A stretch of DNA of 64,000 nt from CBFFRJ01 sp963530515 (GCA_963530515.1 CAUSEC010000024.1:26517-90516); one strand, 5' to 3'; positions 53,716 through 62,876 are shown, numbered from the stretch's first letter. Program-made: numbers and translations. The notes: generated by a model not told the origin, from the letters alone.

Positions 53716-54342
53716 TCAGGAGTCGTGATTAACTAATGGAGCCAACCGGGTTGCAATCCAGTCAGCAATAAAGGGCTGAGCGTCACGGTTCGGATGAATA
53801 CCGTCATCCTGCATCCATTGCGGTTTCAGATAGACCTCCTCCATAAAAAACGGCAACAGAGGGATATCAAATTCTTTGGCAAGTTTCGGATACAAAGCGC
53901 TAAATGACTCAGTATAACGGCGACCGTAGTTCGCGGGCAGCCGGATTTGCATCAACAGCGGTTGTGCATTCGCCGCTTTCACCGCCTGTAAAATGGTGCG
54001 CAGCGTGGCTTCCGTTTGTTGCGGGGCAAAACCGCGCAAACCATCGTTACCGCCAAGCTCCACCAGCACCCAGCGCGGCTGATGTTCTTTGAGGAGTGCG
54101 GGTAAACGCGCCAGTCCCTGCTGTGAGGTGTCACCGCTGATGCTGGCGTTGACGACCGGGGGCTTTTGCTGCCATTTGTCGTTGAGTAACGCAGGCCAGG
54201 CGGTATTGGCCGCCATACGATAGCCCGCGCTCAGGCTGTCTCCCAGAACCAGTAACGTGTCCGCTGCGGCGGCGCGCAGGCTAAACAGAAGCAGAAACAG
54301 GAAGGGCAAATGCCAGCGGAAAACATTGTTGAAGTTCATCAT
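53716..54342 (-). CDS. tesA: Periplasmic acyl-CoA thioesterase/protease I TesA
   Basis: A 208-residue multifunctional esterase, thioesterase and lysophospholipase with a signal peptide (LFLLLFSLRAAA). The SGNH hydrolase motifs are GDSLSAGY (Ser nucleophile), ISGDTSQQ, GGNDGL and DGIHPN (Asp-His dyad). The ATG at 54342 gives the exact E. coli length. Its first 33 bp overlap the start of divergent ybbA. Confidence 0.96.
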   Translation of the reverse strand: MMNFNNVFRWHLPFLFLLLFSLRAAAADTLLVLGDSLSAGYRMAANTAWPALLNDKWQQKPPVVNASISGDTSQQGLARLPALLKEHQPRWVLVELGGNDGLRGFAPQQTEATLRTILQAVKAANAQPLLMQIRLPANYGRRYTESFSALYPKLAKEFDIPLLPFFMEEVYLKPQWMQDDGIHPNRDAQPFIADWIATRLAPLVNHDS

Positions 54343-54996
54343 CTTAAGAAGTCCGTCGGTCAGGGGGAGCATGAACTTTCCATCCTCACCGGAGTTGAGC
54401 TTGTTGTCAAACGGGCGCAGACCATTGCCCTGATTGGCGAGTCCGGCTCGGGGAAATCGACGCTGCTGGCCATTCTCGCCGGGCTTGATGATGGTAGCAG
54501 TGGCGAAGTGAACCTGCTTGGCAAGCCGCTGCATGCGATGGATGAAGAAGCCCGCGCTGCGCTGCGTGCTGCAAGCGTCGGCTTTGTCTTCCAGTCCTTT
54601 ATGCTGATCCCAACGCTCAATGCGCTGGAGAACGTTGAGCTTCCGGCGCTGTTACGCGGCGAAAACAGCGCGCAGAGCCGCGCGAGTGCGAAAACGTTAC
54701 TGGAAACCTTAGGTCTGGGAAAACGCCTCGATCATCTTCCGGCACAGCTTTCAGGCGGCGAGCAGCAGCGCGTGGCGCTGGCCCGCGCCTTCAATGGTCA
54801 GCCGGATTTGCTCTTTGCTGACGAACCCACCGGCAACCTTGACCGCCAGACGGGCGATAAAATCGCCGACCTGCTTTTTTCCATGAATCAGCAATATGGC
54901 ACCACCTTGATTCTGGTGACGCATGATCCCCAGCTTGCCGCCCGCTGCGACCGGCGCTTGCGTCTGGTGAACGGTGAACTGCAGGAGGAAGCATGA
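54310..54996 (+). CDS. ybbA: ABC transporter ATPase YbbA
   Basis: A 228-residue ATPase of the MacB/LolD type with Walker A (GESGSGKST), signature LSGGEQQRVALARA and Walker B (DLLFADEPTGN). It pairs with the YbbP permease as a putative exporter or lipoprotein-type mechanotransmission pump; the cargo is unknown, though the conserved neighbour TesA hints at lipid-related work. Its start lies inside tesA on the opposite strand, and its stop overlaps the ybbP start (ATGA). Confidence 0.94.
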   Translation: MPAENIVEVHHLKKSVGQGEHELSILTGVELVVKRAQTIALIGESGSGKSTLLAILAGLDDGSSGEVNLLGKPLHAMDEEARAALRAASVGFVFQSFMLIPTLNALENVELPALLRGENSAQSRASAKTLLETLGLGKRLDHLPAQLSGGEQQRVALARAFNGQPDLLFADEPTGNLDRQTGDKIADLLFSMNQQYGTTLILVTHDPQLAARCDRRLRLVNGELQEEA

Positions 54997-57410
54997 TAGC
55001 CCGCTGGTTCTGGCGCGAGTGGCGATCGCCCTCGCTGCTGATTGTCTGGCTGGCGCTGAGCCTGGCCGTGGCCTGCGTGCTGGCGCTCGGCAACATCAGT
55101 GACCGCATGGAAAAAGGCTTAAGCCAGCAAAGCCGTGAGTTTCTGGCGGGCGACCGTGCGCTGCGCAGCTCCCGTGACGTCCCGAAGATTTGGCTGGATG
55201 AAGCGCGCAAAAATGGCCTGAAGGTGAGCGAGCAGCTCTCCTTTGCCACCATGACCTTTGCAGGCGACACGCCGCAGCTGGCGAACGTCAAAGCCGTCGA
55301 CAACGTCTACCCACTGTATGGTGACCTGCAAACCACTCCGCCGCACGTGAAGCCCGAACCTGGCACCGTGTTGTTGGCTCCGCGCCTGATGGCACTGCTG
55401 AATCTGAAAACCGGCGATAGCATTGATGTGGGTGACGCCACCCTGCGCATTGCCGGTGAAGTGATTCAGGAACCGGACGCCGGATTTAACCCGTTTGAAA
55501 TGGCGCCACGTCTGCTGATGAACACCGCCGATGTGGCGAAAACCGGGGCGGTGCAGCCGGGCAGCCGCGTAAGCTGGCGGGTGAAATTTGCCGGTACGCC
55601 TGCGCAGCTGGAGGCGTACGAAAGCTGGCTGCTGCCGCAGCTTAAGCCGGAGCACCGCTGGTACGGGCTTGAGCAGGACGAAGGCGCGCTCGGCAAGTCA
55701 TTGCAACGTTCGCAGCAATTCCTGCTGCTCTCCGCGCTGTTAACGATGCTGCTGGCGGTGGCGGCCGTTGCGGTGGCGATGGGCCATTACTGCCGCAGCC
55801 GCTACGATCTGGTCGCTATCCTCAAAACGCTGGGGGCAGGCAGGGCGCAGCTGCGTAAACTGATTGTCGGCCAGTGGCTGATGGTACTGGCGCTGTCGGC
55901 AGTGACCGGCGGCGTGATGGGCCTCGGGTTTGAAAAAATCCTGATGGTGCTGCTCAAACCGGTGTTGCCCGTGTCACTGCCCGCCGCCAGCGGCTGGCCG
56001 TGGGTGTGGTCGATTGGCGCGATGTGCGTGATTTCGCTGCTGGTGGGGCTGCGTCCTTATCGTCTGCTGCTGGCAACACAGCCGCTGCGGGTACTGCGCC
56101 GCGATGCCATTGCCGATGTCTGGCCGCTGAAGTTTTATCTGCCCATTATTTGCGGTGTGGCGATAGGGCTGCTTGCCTGGCTGATGGGGGCGAGCATGCT
56201 ACTGTGGTCGGTACTGGCCGGTGCCGTGGTGCTGGCGCTGGTCTGCGGCATGGTCGGCTGGGGGCTGCTGCGGGTGATGAAAAAGCTGACGCTTACATCA
56301 CTGCCGCTGCGTCTTGCGGTGAACCGTCTGCTGCGGCAACCCTGGTCGACGCTCAGCCAGCTGTCGGCGTTTTCCCTCTCCTTCATGCTGCTGGCGATGC
56401 TGCTGGTGCTGCGCGGGGACTTGCTCGACCGCTGGCAGCAGCAGTTGCCAGCGGAAAGCCCGAACTACTTCCTGATTAACATCGCGCCGGAGCAGGTGGT
56501 GGCGGTGAAAGCGTTCCTCTCCGAACATCATGTGATCCCGCAAGCGTTCTGGCCCATTGTGCGCGCACGCCTGACGCAGATTAACGGTGAAGCCACCGAC
56601 GGCAACAGCGACGAGTCGCTTAACCGCGAGCTGAATCTGACCTGGCAGGGCGCTGACGCAAACCACAATCCGGTGACCGCGGGCACCTGGCCGCCAAAAG
56701 CCGGGGAAGTGTCTATTGAGCAAGAGCTGGCAAAACGCCTCAAGCTCAGGCTCGGAGATACCGTCACCTTCACCGGTGACACCCAGGAATTCAGCGCCAA
56801 AGTGACCAGCCTGCGTAAAGTGGACTGGGAGAGTCTGCGCCCCAATTTCTTCTTTATCTTCCCGCAGGGGGCGCTGGACGGGCAGCCGCAAAGCTGGCTG
56901 ACCAGTTTCCGCTGGCAGAATGGCAACGGCATGCTCACCCAGCTTAACCGCGAGTTCCCGACCATCAGCCTGCTCGATATTGGTGCGATTTTAAAACAGG
57001 TCGGCCAGGTGCTGGAGCAGGTCAGCCGTGCGCTGGAGGTGATGGTGGTGCTGGTGACCGCCTGCGGCATTCTGCTGCTGCTGGCGCAGGTGCAGGTGGG
57101 AATGCGTCAGCGTCACCAGGAGCTGGTGGTTTATCGGACGCTCGGGGCGGGCAAACGGCTGCTGCGTACCACGCTGTGGTGTGAGTTTGCGCTGCTGGGG
57201 TTTGTGTCCGGGCTGGTGGCCGCCATTGGCGCAGAAACGGCGCTGGCGGTGCTGCAAACGTACGTCTTTGACTTCCCGTGGGAACCAGACTGGCGGCTGT
57301 GGGCAACGTTACCGCTGTGCGGCGGACTGCTGCTCTCGCTCTGCGGCGGCTGGCTGGGTACGCGTCTGCTCAAAGGCAAGGCGTTATTCCGCCAGTTCAA
57401 CCCCTCATAA
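54993..57410 (+). CDS. ybbP: ABC transporter permease YbbP (FtsX/MacB-type)
   Basis: An 805-residue inner-membrane protein. It has an N-terminal helix, a periplasmic domain (about 40-245), three membrane helices with an FtsX-like core, a second set of helices with another periplasmic domain (about 480-670), and a final FtsX core (ALEVMVVLVTACGILLLLAQVQVGMRQR). This duplicated layout is characteristic of YbbP. It is coupled to ybbA by a 4-bp overlap. Confidence 0.94.
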   Translation: MIARWFWREWRSPSLLIVWLALSLAVACVLALGNISDRMEKGLSQQSREFLAGDRALRSSRDVPKIWLDEARKNGLKVSEQLSFATMTFAGDTPQLANVKAVDNVYPLYGDLQTTPPHVKPEPGTVLLAPRLMALLNLKTGDSIDVGDATLRIAGEVIQEPDAGFNPFEMAPRLLMNTADVAKTGAVQPGSRVSWRVKFAGTPAQLEAYESWLLPQLKPEHRWYGLEQDEGALGKSLQRSQQFLLLSALLTMLLAVAAVAVAMGHYCRSRYDLVAILKTLGAGRAQLRKLIVGQWLMVLALSAVTGGVMGLGFEKILMVLLKPVLPVSLPAASGWPWVWSIGAMCVISLLVGLRPYRLLLATQPLRVLRRDAIADVWPLKFYLPIICGVAIGLLAWLMGASMLLWSVLAGAVVLALVCGMVGWGLLRVMKKLTLTSLPLRLAVNRLLRQPWSTLSQLSAFSLSFMLLAMLLVLRGDLLDRWQQQLPAESPNYFLINIAPEQVVAVKAFLSEHHVIPQAFWPIVRARLTQINGEATDGNSDESLNRELNLTWQGADANHNPVTAGTWPPKAGEVSIEQELAKRLKLRLGDTVTFTGDTQEFSAKVTSLRKVDWESLRPNFFFIFPQGALDGQPQSWLTSFRWQNGNGMLTQLNREFPTISLLDIGAILKQVGQVLEQVSRALEVMVVLVTACGILLLLAQVQVGMRQRHQELVVYRTLGAGKRLLRTTLWCEFALLGFVSGLVAAIGAETALAVLQTYVFDFPWEPDWRLWATLPLCGGLLLSLCGGWLGTRLLKGKALFRQFNPS

Positions 57411-57422
57411 TATGGCATTTCG

Positions 57423-57459
57423 ATTACACGCCGGTTAAACCATCGGCGTGTAATTTTTT
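57423..57459 (+). terminator. ybbA-ybbP terminator
   Basis: A perfect 11-bp stem (ATTACACGCCG/CGGCGTGTAAT) with a ten-base loop is followed by TTTTTT, 12 bp after ybbP. The conserved core block ends here. Confidence 0.92.
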
Positions 57460-57589
57460 AAGTGCACAAAATGCTAACTGTCTGATTTTTAACAGCACAA
57501 ACAACCAAAAACTCGACAACATGGCATGCCTGAACGGCGTTAATATTCAGCGGGCAATTATTTGGCTGCTCATTAACCAAGGAAAAAGC

Positions 57590-58735
57590 ATGGCACATAA
57601 AATTAAAGCGCTGGCGGTAACGATCGGCGCAGCACTGGCGCTGACTTCATTTGCTTCACAGGCAGAAATCACTCTGCTGAAACAAGATCCCCAGGCGGGC
57701 GACCCGTTAAGCCGTCTGAACTTCACCGTGGGCGGCAGTATTCGTCCGCAGTTCAACATGATGACCGGCGATGGCGATAAAGGCTCTTACAAACGTAACG
57801 GCTTTGATGGCGGCACCCGTTTCCGTTTTGCCAGCGATTATTATCTGTTTGATGACATCAGCTGGATTAACTACTACGAGCTGGGCGTCAATATTCCGGC
57901 AGTCTTCGACTGGGATAACCACCACGCGGACGGTGCCAACGACACTTCCCGCCGTATGCTCTACACCGGTCTGAAAAGCAAAACCTGGGGTACTTTGACC
58001 TACGGTCAGCAGAACAGCGTGTACTACGATGTGGTCGGCGCGAAAACCGATATCTGGGACTACGACATGGTCGGCCAGGCACCAGGTAACGGTATCAACG
58101 GTGACTACGATGGTTCTTACCGTTCCCGCAACATGCTGAAATACAAAAACAGCTTCGGTGATGCGGATGTTTACGCGTCATACCTGTTTGACGACAGCGA
58201 ATACCTGCCGGGCAACGGTCTGCGTTACAAACGTAAAGGCGGCGGTTCACTGGGTCTGGATTACCATCTGACCACCGACCTGACCTGGGGCGCGGCATGG
58301 AACTACACCCGTGCTGAAATGCGTAACCCGAACAACGGCGAAGGCAAAACCTATGACCAGAATATCCTCGGTACCGCGCTGAGCTGGACCCCGGACAACT
58401 GGACTTTCTCTGCGGGCGGCGGCTGGTACCAGAACTTCATGACCACCAAAAAAGTGTCAGTGAACAACTACTTTGCCGGTGATGCATGGGGCGTTGAGTA
58501 CTTTGCAGGTTATAAAATCCCTGTTGGTCAGTTTGCGCTGAAATCCGTCCAGCCGTACGTGATGGGCGACCGCATCGAATACGTCAATGGTCGTAACTAC
58601 CAGCGTATCGACAACGGTGTGGGCGTGAGCTTCCAGCTGGATTACGGTTTCCGCGTAGATTATGAACACGTGTTTACCTCCAGCACTGATGATCTGGGCG
58701 ATATGAACCTGGTGCGTCTGCGCTACGACTTCTAA
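57590..58735 (+). CDS. Outer-membrane porin of the general porin type
   Basis: A 381-residue protein with a signal peptide (ALALTSFASQA, cleavage near residue 24), alternating aromatic beta-strands and a C-terminal phenylalanine (LVRLRYDF), the BAM recognition signal. GGTRFRFASDYYLFDDISWINYYELG and YTGLKSKTWGTLTYGQQ resemble the first strands of trimeric porins, but it is not close to OmpC or OmpF, and the solute is unknown. The ATG follows AAGGAAA. It lies just upstream of a MetQ-type importer, so a shared substrate is conceivable but unproved. Confidence 0.85.
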   Translation: MAHKIKALAVTIGAALALTSFASQAEITLLKQDPQAGDPLSRLNFTVGGSIRPQFNMMTGDGDKGSYKRNGFDGGTRFRFASDYYLFDDISWINYYELGVNIPAVFDWDNHHADGANDTSRRMLYTGLKSKTWGTLTYGQQNSVYYDVVGAKTDIWDYDMVGQAPGNGINGDYDGSYRSRNMLKYKNSFGDADVYASYLFDDSEYLPGNGLRYKRKGGGSLGLDYHLTTDLTWGAAWNYTRAEMRNPNNGEGKTYDQNILGTALSWTPDNWTFSAGGGWYQNFMTTKKVSVNNYFAGDAWGVEYFAGYKIPVGQFALKSVQPYVMGDRIEYVNGRNYQRIDNGVGVSFQLDYGFRVDYEHVFTSSTDDLGDMNLVRLRYDF

Positions 58736-59144
58736 AATTCCAGGCCATTTGGCTATCTTGCTTGCCAGTTTGAACCTGGGCAGTGCTCGTAACCTCACGT
58801 ACTGCGTGTACGCTGCGGTTCCTCCGCGCTGTCCGCGTTCACACTGCCTGCGCCGATAACGCCAACTGACCCGGAATGGAGTATTGCGCTTCAGTCGTTA
58901 GCAAAAATCTCACTTTGCTTAGCTAAAAAAAGCATAAAGAGAAGCCGGTGTTTTCGCTTTTCTTTATGCTTCATCGCCTTACCTTGCCAAATCTCCCCAT
59001 CATTCAGTGACATAGTTCACAACAACATGAATTTTTTTCAATTACCGCTGCGCTGTCTTTGTGCCATCTTATCCATGAAATGAATATGGACGTACCGCCT
59101 GAACGGTGCGCCGCACAGCAGACACACTTCGTTAGGGAGAATGC
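58736..59144. other. Non-coding gap between porin and second importer
   Basis: These 409 bp hold no credible gene. The left part (58790-58870) contains GTAACCTCACGTACTGCGTGTACGCTGC-like text that looks like an interspersed repeat, though no second copy is in the window. The centre has the long hairpin listed separately. The right part should carry the promoter of the importer genes; no clear hexamers were fixed by eye. Confidence 0.5.
58930..58971 (-). terminator. Long hairpin with minus-strand T-tract
   Basis: A 15-bp stem (58930-58944 with 58957-58971, one G-T pair) and a 12-base loop. On the plus strand the arm is preceded by a run of A, so a minus-strand transcript would end in a run of T. 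On the plus strand it follows the porin without a T-tract. It may be bidirectional or end an unannotated minus-strand RNA. Confidence 0.55.
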
Positions 59145-59981
59145 ATGGGACGTCGTCTCGGTTTACGCGCCACTCTGGGTGCACTACTTCTGGCCTGCGG
59201 TTTAAGCTCCGCACTGGCGAACAGCGACCCGCACACTATCGTCTTCGGCGTAGCGCCTGGGCCGTACGGTGACATGGTTAAACAGGCTATTGCGCCGTCA
59301 TTAAAAGAGAAAGGCTACAAAGTCGTGGTGCGCGAATTCAGCGACTACGTGCAGCCCAACATGGCGCTGTCTAACGGCAGCATCGACGCCAACCTGTTCC
59401 AGCACTCGCTCTATTTCGATAAATTCACTGCCGATAAAGGCCTGAAGCTGACTAATCTGATCAGCGTGCCGACGGCGGGCATGGGTTTCTACTCCCACAA
59501 AATCAAAAGCCTCGATGAGCTGAAAAAGGGCGACATCGTGACGCTGTCTAACGACCCGACTAACCTGGCCCGTGGCCTGCGTTTCCTGGCATCACTGGAT
59601 CTCATCACCATTAAAGAGAACATTGATCCGACCAAAGCTTCCGAGCGCGATATCGCCAGCAACCCGAAAGGCCTGGTGTTCAAGCCGCTGGAAGCCGCAC
59701 AGCTGCCGCGCACGCTGGATAGCGCCACCGCCGCGCTGGTCAACGGCAACTTCGCCATTGCGGCGGGGATCGATCTCAACACTGCGCTTAAGCAAGAGCA
59801 CCTGGACGAGAACCTCAAAAATATCATTGCGGTACGCACGGAAGATGCGGACAAACCTTTCGCCAAAGATATCGTCGAGGTCGTGAAATCCCCGGCTTAT
59901 CGCGCCGTGATTGACTCGCCAGAACACGTCTATACCGCTTTCCAGAAACCAGAGTGGATGACCGCCGCTGACAAGAAGTAA
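59145..59981 (+). CDS. MetQ/NlpA-family substrate-binding protein (second system)
   Basis: A 278-residue MetQ-family binding protein (DANLFQHSLYFDKF, DPTNLARGLRFL, NGNFAIAAGIDL). The leader LGALLLACGLSSALANS allows two readings: a lipobox LLAC with lipidated Cys18, or signal peptidase I cleavage after ALA. The ATG at 59145 follows AGGGAGA. It is the first gene of a MetQ-MetN-MetI-type importer, separate from and only distantly like the one at 10.2-12.5 kb. Ligand is unknown. Confidence 0.9.
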   Translation: MGRRLGLRATLGALLLACGLSSALANSDPHTIVFGVAPGPYGDMVKQAIAPSLKEKGYKVVVREFSDYVQPNMALSNGSIDANLFQHSLYFDKFTADKGLKLTNLISVPTAGMGFYSHKIKSLDELKKGDIVTLSNDPTNLARGLRFLASLDLITIKENIDPTKASERDIASNPKGLVFKPLEAAQLPRTLDSATAALVNGNFAIAAGIDLNTALKQEHLDENLKNIIAVRTEDADKPFAKDIVEVVKSPAYRAVIDSPEHVYTAFQKPEWMTAADKK

Positions 59982-60000
59982 GCGCGGAGACTGAGTTAAC

Positions 60001-60023
60001 AGGCAGGCTGCGGCCTGCCTTTT
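60001..60023 (+). terminator. Hairpin between binding-protein and ATPase genes
   Basis: A perfect 8-bp stem (AGGCAGGC/GCCTGCCT) with loop TGCG ending in TTTT lies between the two genes. It is probably a partial terminator that keeps the binding protein more abundant than the membrane complex. Confidence 0.75.
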
Positions 60024-60039
60024 GCCGTTTGAGGGAAAC

Positions 60040-61056
60040 ATGATTGAGATAGATAAGGTCTGCGTAGACTTTCCTGCCGCACGCGGGGCCACGCCGACCC
60101 GCGCGGTGGATAACGTCAGCCTGCACATTGCTGCCGGAGAGATTTTCGGCATTGTCGGCACCAGCGGTGCCGGGAAAAGTACGCTGCTGCGTACCTTAAA
60201 TGCGCTGACGCGCCCGAGCGAAGGCAGCGTAAAAGTAAACGGCGTGGCGATTTCGCAGATGGACGGTCTGACGCTACGCAAAGCGCGCCAGCGTATCGGG
60301 ATGATCTTCCAGCACTTCAACTTAATGCACACCCGCACCGTGGCACAAAACGTCGCCTTCAGCCTGAAAGCCGCGGGGTGGGAGCGTGAGAAAATTGCCC
60401 CGCGCGTGAACGAAATTCTTGAGCTGGTGGGCCTGGGTGACAAAGCCAACCGTTACCCGGTACAGCTGAGTGGCGGGCAGAAACAACGCGTTGGTATTGC
60501 CCGCGCCATCGCCAACCACCCGGACGTGCTGTTGTGCGACGAGCCTACCTCTGCGCTGGATCTGGAAACCTCAGCCACCATTCTGGAACTGCTCAAGCAG
60601 ATCAACGCACAGCTGGGGATCACTGTCGTGTTGATCACCCATGAGATGAATGTAATCAAATCCATCTGCGATCGCGTGGCGGTGATGTCTGGCGGCAAGG
60701 TGGTGGAGAGCGGCGATGTGTTTGATATTTTTGCTCATCCGCAACACGCCTTCACCCAACAGCTGGTCTCTCGTACCCTCAACCTGACCCTGCCGGACCG
60801 GCTGCGTGAGCACCTGCCGGGGCAGTTGCTGAAGATCCTGTTTATTGGCGACTCCGCCGAGCAGCCCGTACTGTCTGACGCGGCCATTACCTTTGGCGTG
60901 GCGGTGAACATACTGCACGGCAAAATTGAGTACATCGGTGAGCGTGCGCTGGGCATTCTGGTGGTGCAACTGACCGCTGACGATCCGGCGGTGGTAGAAC
61001 AGGCGGTAGAGTTTATTCGCAATCGTACGGCACAGGTGGAGGTGATCCGTGGATGA
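60040..61056 (+). CDS. MetN-family ABC transporter ATPase with NIL domain
   Basis: A 338-residue ATPase with Walker A (GTSGAGKST), IFQHFNLMHTRT, signature LSGGQKQRVGIARAI and Walker B (VLLCDEPTSALD). It also has a C-terminal NIL (ACT-like) regulatory domain (about 265-338; VNILHGKIEYIGERALGILVVQL). This full-length layout matches canonical MetN, where methionine bound to the NIL domain stops transport. The ATG at 60040 follows GAGGGA. It overlaps the permease gene by 8 bp. Confidence 0.92.
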   Translation: MIEIDKVCVDFPAARGATPTRAVDNVSLHIAAGEIFGIVGTSGAGKSTLLRTLNALTRPSEGSVKVNGVAISQMDGLTLRKARQRIGMIFQHFNLMHTRTVAQNVAFSLKAAGWEREKIAPRVNEILELVGLGDKANRYPVQLSGGQKQRVGIARAIANHPDVLLCDEPTSALDLETSATILELLKQINAQLGITVVLITHEMNVIKSICDRVAVMSGGKVVESGDVFDIFAHPQHAFTQQLVSRTLNLTLPDRLREHLPGQLLKILFIGDSAEQPVLSDAAITFGVAVNILHGKIEYIGERALGILVVQLTADDPAVVEQAVEFIRNRTAQVEVIRG

Positions 61057-61708
61057 TTTACTGGCCGATTTGAGCCTTGCCTTTGGCGAAACTTTCCAGA
61101 TGTTGAGCATCTCAACGGTGCTGGCGATTGTCGGCGGCCTGCCGCTGGGTTTTCTTATCTTCGTAACCGACCGCAACCTGTTCTGGCAAAACCGCGTGGT
61201 CTATCTGTTCAGCTCGGTGCTGGTGAACATCATCCGTTCGGTTCCCTTTGTGATCCTGCTGGTGCTGTTGCTGCCGTTGACCCAGTTCTTACTCGGCAAC
61301 ACCATTGGGCCGATTGCCGCGTCGGTGCCGCTGTCCGTGGCGGCGATTGCCTTTTACGCCCGTCTGGTGGATGGCGCCTTGCGCGAAGTGGACAAGGGCA
61401 TCATCGAAGCGGCAGAAGCCTTTGGGGCCAGCCCGATGCGTATCATCTGCACGGTGCTGTTGCCGGAGGCCAGCGCAGGCCTGCTGCGCGGTCTGACCAT
61501 TACCCTGGTGAGCCTGATTGGTTATTCCGCGATGGCAGGGATTGTGGGCGGCGGCGGTGTGGGTGACCTGGCGATTCGCTACGGCTACTACCGGTATGAA
61601 ACCCAGGTGATGGTGGTGACGGTTATCGCGCTGATTGTGCTGGTGCAGGTGGTACAAATGCTCGGCGACTGGCTGGCTGCGCGTGCGGATAAACGCGACA
61701 GACATTGA
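61049..61708 (+). CDS. MetI-family ABC transporter permease
   Basis: A 219-residue permease with about five membrane helices, the coupling loop EAAEAFGASPMRIICTVLLPEASAG and the MetI signature GIVGGGGVGDLAIRYGYYRYE. It starts at GTG 61049, within the end of the ATPase gene, preceded by GGAGGT. It completes the second importer. Confidence 0.92.
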   Translation: MDDLLADLSLAFGETFQMLSISTVLAIVGGLPLGFLIFVTDRNLFWQNRVVYLFSSVLVNIIRSVPFVILLVLLLPLTQFLLGNTIGPIAASVPLSVAAIAFYARLVDGALREVDKGIIEAAEAFGASPMRIICTVLLPEASAGLLRGLTITLVSLIGYSAMAGIVGGGGVGDLAIRYGYYRYETQVMVVTVIALIVLVQVVQMLGDWLAARADKRDRH

Positions 61709-61715
61709 GTTGGAG

Positions 61716-61765
61716 CGAGCACGGACAGTACCCTCAAGGGAGAGGGAACTGGCCGTGCTCGTATT
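61716..61765 (+). terminator. Terminator of the second importer operon
   Basis: Two 14-base arms (61716-61729 and 61748-61761, CGAGCACGG ... CCGTGCTCG) pair with one mismatch, followed by a T-rich stretch. The loop contains CCCTC-AA-GGGAGAGGG, resembling the dispersed repeat arms. Confidence 0.75.
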
Positions 61766-61874
61766 TATTTGTGGGGATTCCTCAACCCTTAGGGAGAGGC
61801 TTGCATGTCAGGCCGGGAAGGGGAATGACGGTGATGAACCATGCTGACTTGTCTCGATATCACAAAAGGATTGA

Positions 61875-62762
61875 TCAATCGGCCTCTCTGAGAAAGTCGA
61901 TCAATCTGGCCATCGCGGGGCTCAGTGAATCCAGAGTTTTATAGCAAATGCAGATTCTACGGCGCGCCCATTGATCCTGTAGCGGCACTATCTGGAAGGC
62001 GAGTTTTTTGCGAAAGCGTTCGGCTACGGAGACCGGGATAATCCCTACGCCAATGCCGCTACTGACCATCTCGCAAATCCCTTCAAAGCTGCTCATTCTG
62101 ATGCGGTAAGTCAGTGGGTGCCCCAGTTCTCTGGCATGCCCGCTGATGTGGTCCTGCAGCGCATTGCCCGGATACAGGCCAATAAAAGATTCACTGACTG
62201 CGTCCGAGAGAGAGACATTATCTCTGAATTTTAGTGGGTGAGTGGGGGGAACGATAAGCGCAAGCCGGTCATCTGCTATGGGGTCAAGCGTGAGTCCTCG
62301 GGTATCAACCGCATCTGAAACGAGGCCTGCTTCAGCGATACCATTGCTTATGCTATTCACGATATCCGCGCTGGTTCTCTCTTCCAGTTCAATGGCCACA
62401 TCGGGGTGTTCTGCAAGCCACTTTGCAAGCCTGCCGGGCAAAAACTCAGCCATCGCAGAGGTATTGGCATATAACCGGACTTTTCCCCTCATCCCTTTAG
62501 CGTAAGCGCCGAGTTCCGCTTCAAGCCGCGCCTGCCGGGCCAGGATTTCCCGTGCATGGCGGACAAGGATCTCCCCGGCTTCTGTCAGGCTCACACCTCT
62601 TGGATGGCGAAAGAACAGCTTTACCCCGGTATCTTCCTCCACGCTTTTCAGCCTTTCACTGGCCGAGCCAACGGCCAGGCTGGCATGCCGGGCGCCATGA
62701 GTAATGCTTCCCGCATCGGCGATGCAGACGACAAGTTTCAAATCAGAAAGATCCAGTCTCAT
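61875..62762 (-). CDS. LysR-family transcriptional regulator
   Basis: A 295-residue LysR regulator with an N-terminal winged helix (LKLVVCIADAGSITHGARHASLAVGSASERLKSVEEDTGVKLFFRHPRGVSLTEAG) and a substrate-binding domain (about 90-295). The ATG at 62762 follows AGGTG; an in-frame GTG lies four codons upstream. It is divergent from a TauE/SafE permease, 114 bp away, its most likely target. The inducer is unknown. Confidence 0.88.
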   Translation of the reverse strand: MRLDLSDLKLVVCIADAGSITHGARHASLAVGSASERLKSVEEDTGVKLFFRHPRGVSLTEAGEILVRHAREILARQARLEAELGAYAKGMRGKVRLYANTSAMAEFLPGRLAKWLAEHPDVAIELEERTSADIVNSISNGIAEAGLVSDAVDTRGLTLDPIADDRLALIVPPTHPLKFRDNVSLSDAVSESFIGLYPGNALQDHISGHARELGHPLTYRIRMSSFEGICEMVSSGIGVGIIPVSVAERFRKKLAFQIVPLQDQWARRRICICYKTLDSLSPAMARLIDFLREAD

Positions 62763-62876
62763 AACGATATTCACCTGTGCCTTCGGACTATCCGAAGCAT
62801 GACGTGCTTAAACCAGATTGTCCACCGATGGGGGAGATGTTTGAATCTCTGAAAATACTTTGTCAGGGCATGTTTC

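Noticed and set aside
59090..59144. MetJ boxes upstream of the second MetQ-like gene
   Set aside because: Only a single partial match (GGACGTAC) to AGACGTCT is present and there is no tandem repeat, so MetJ control is not supported.
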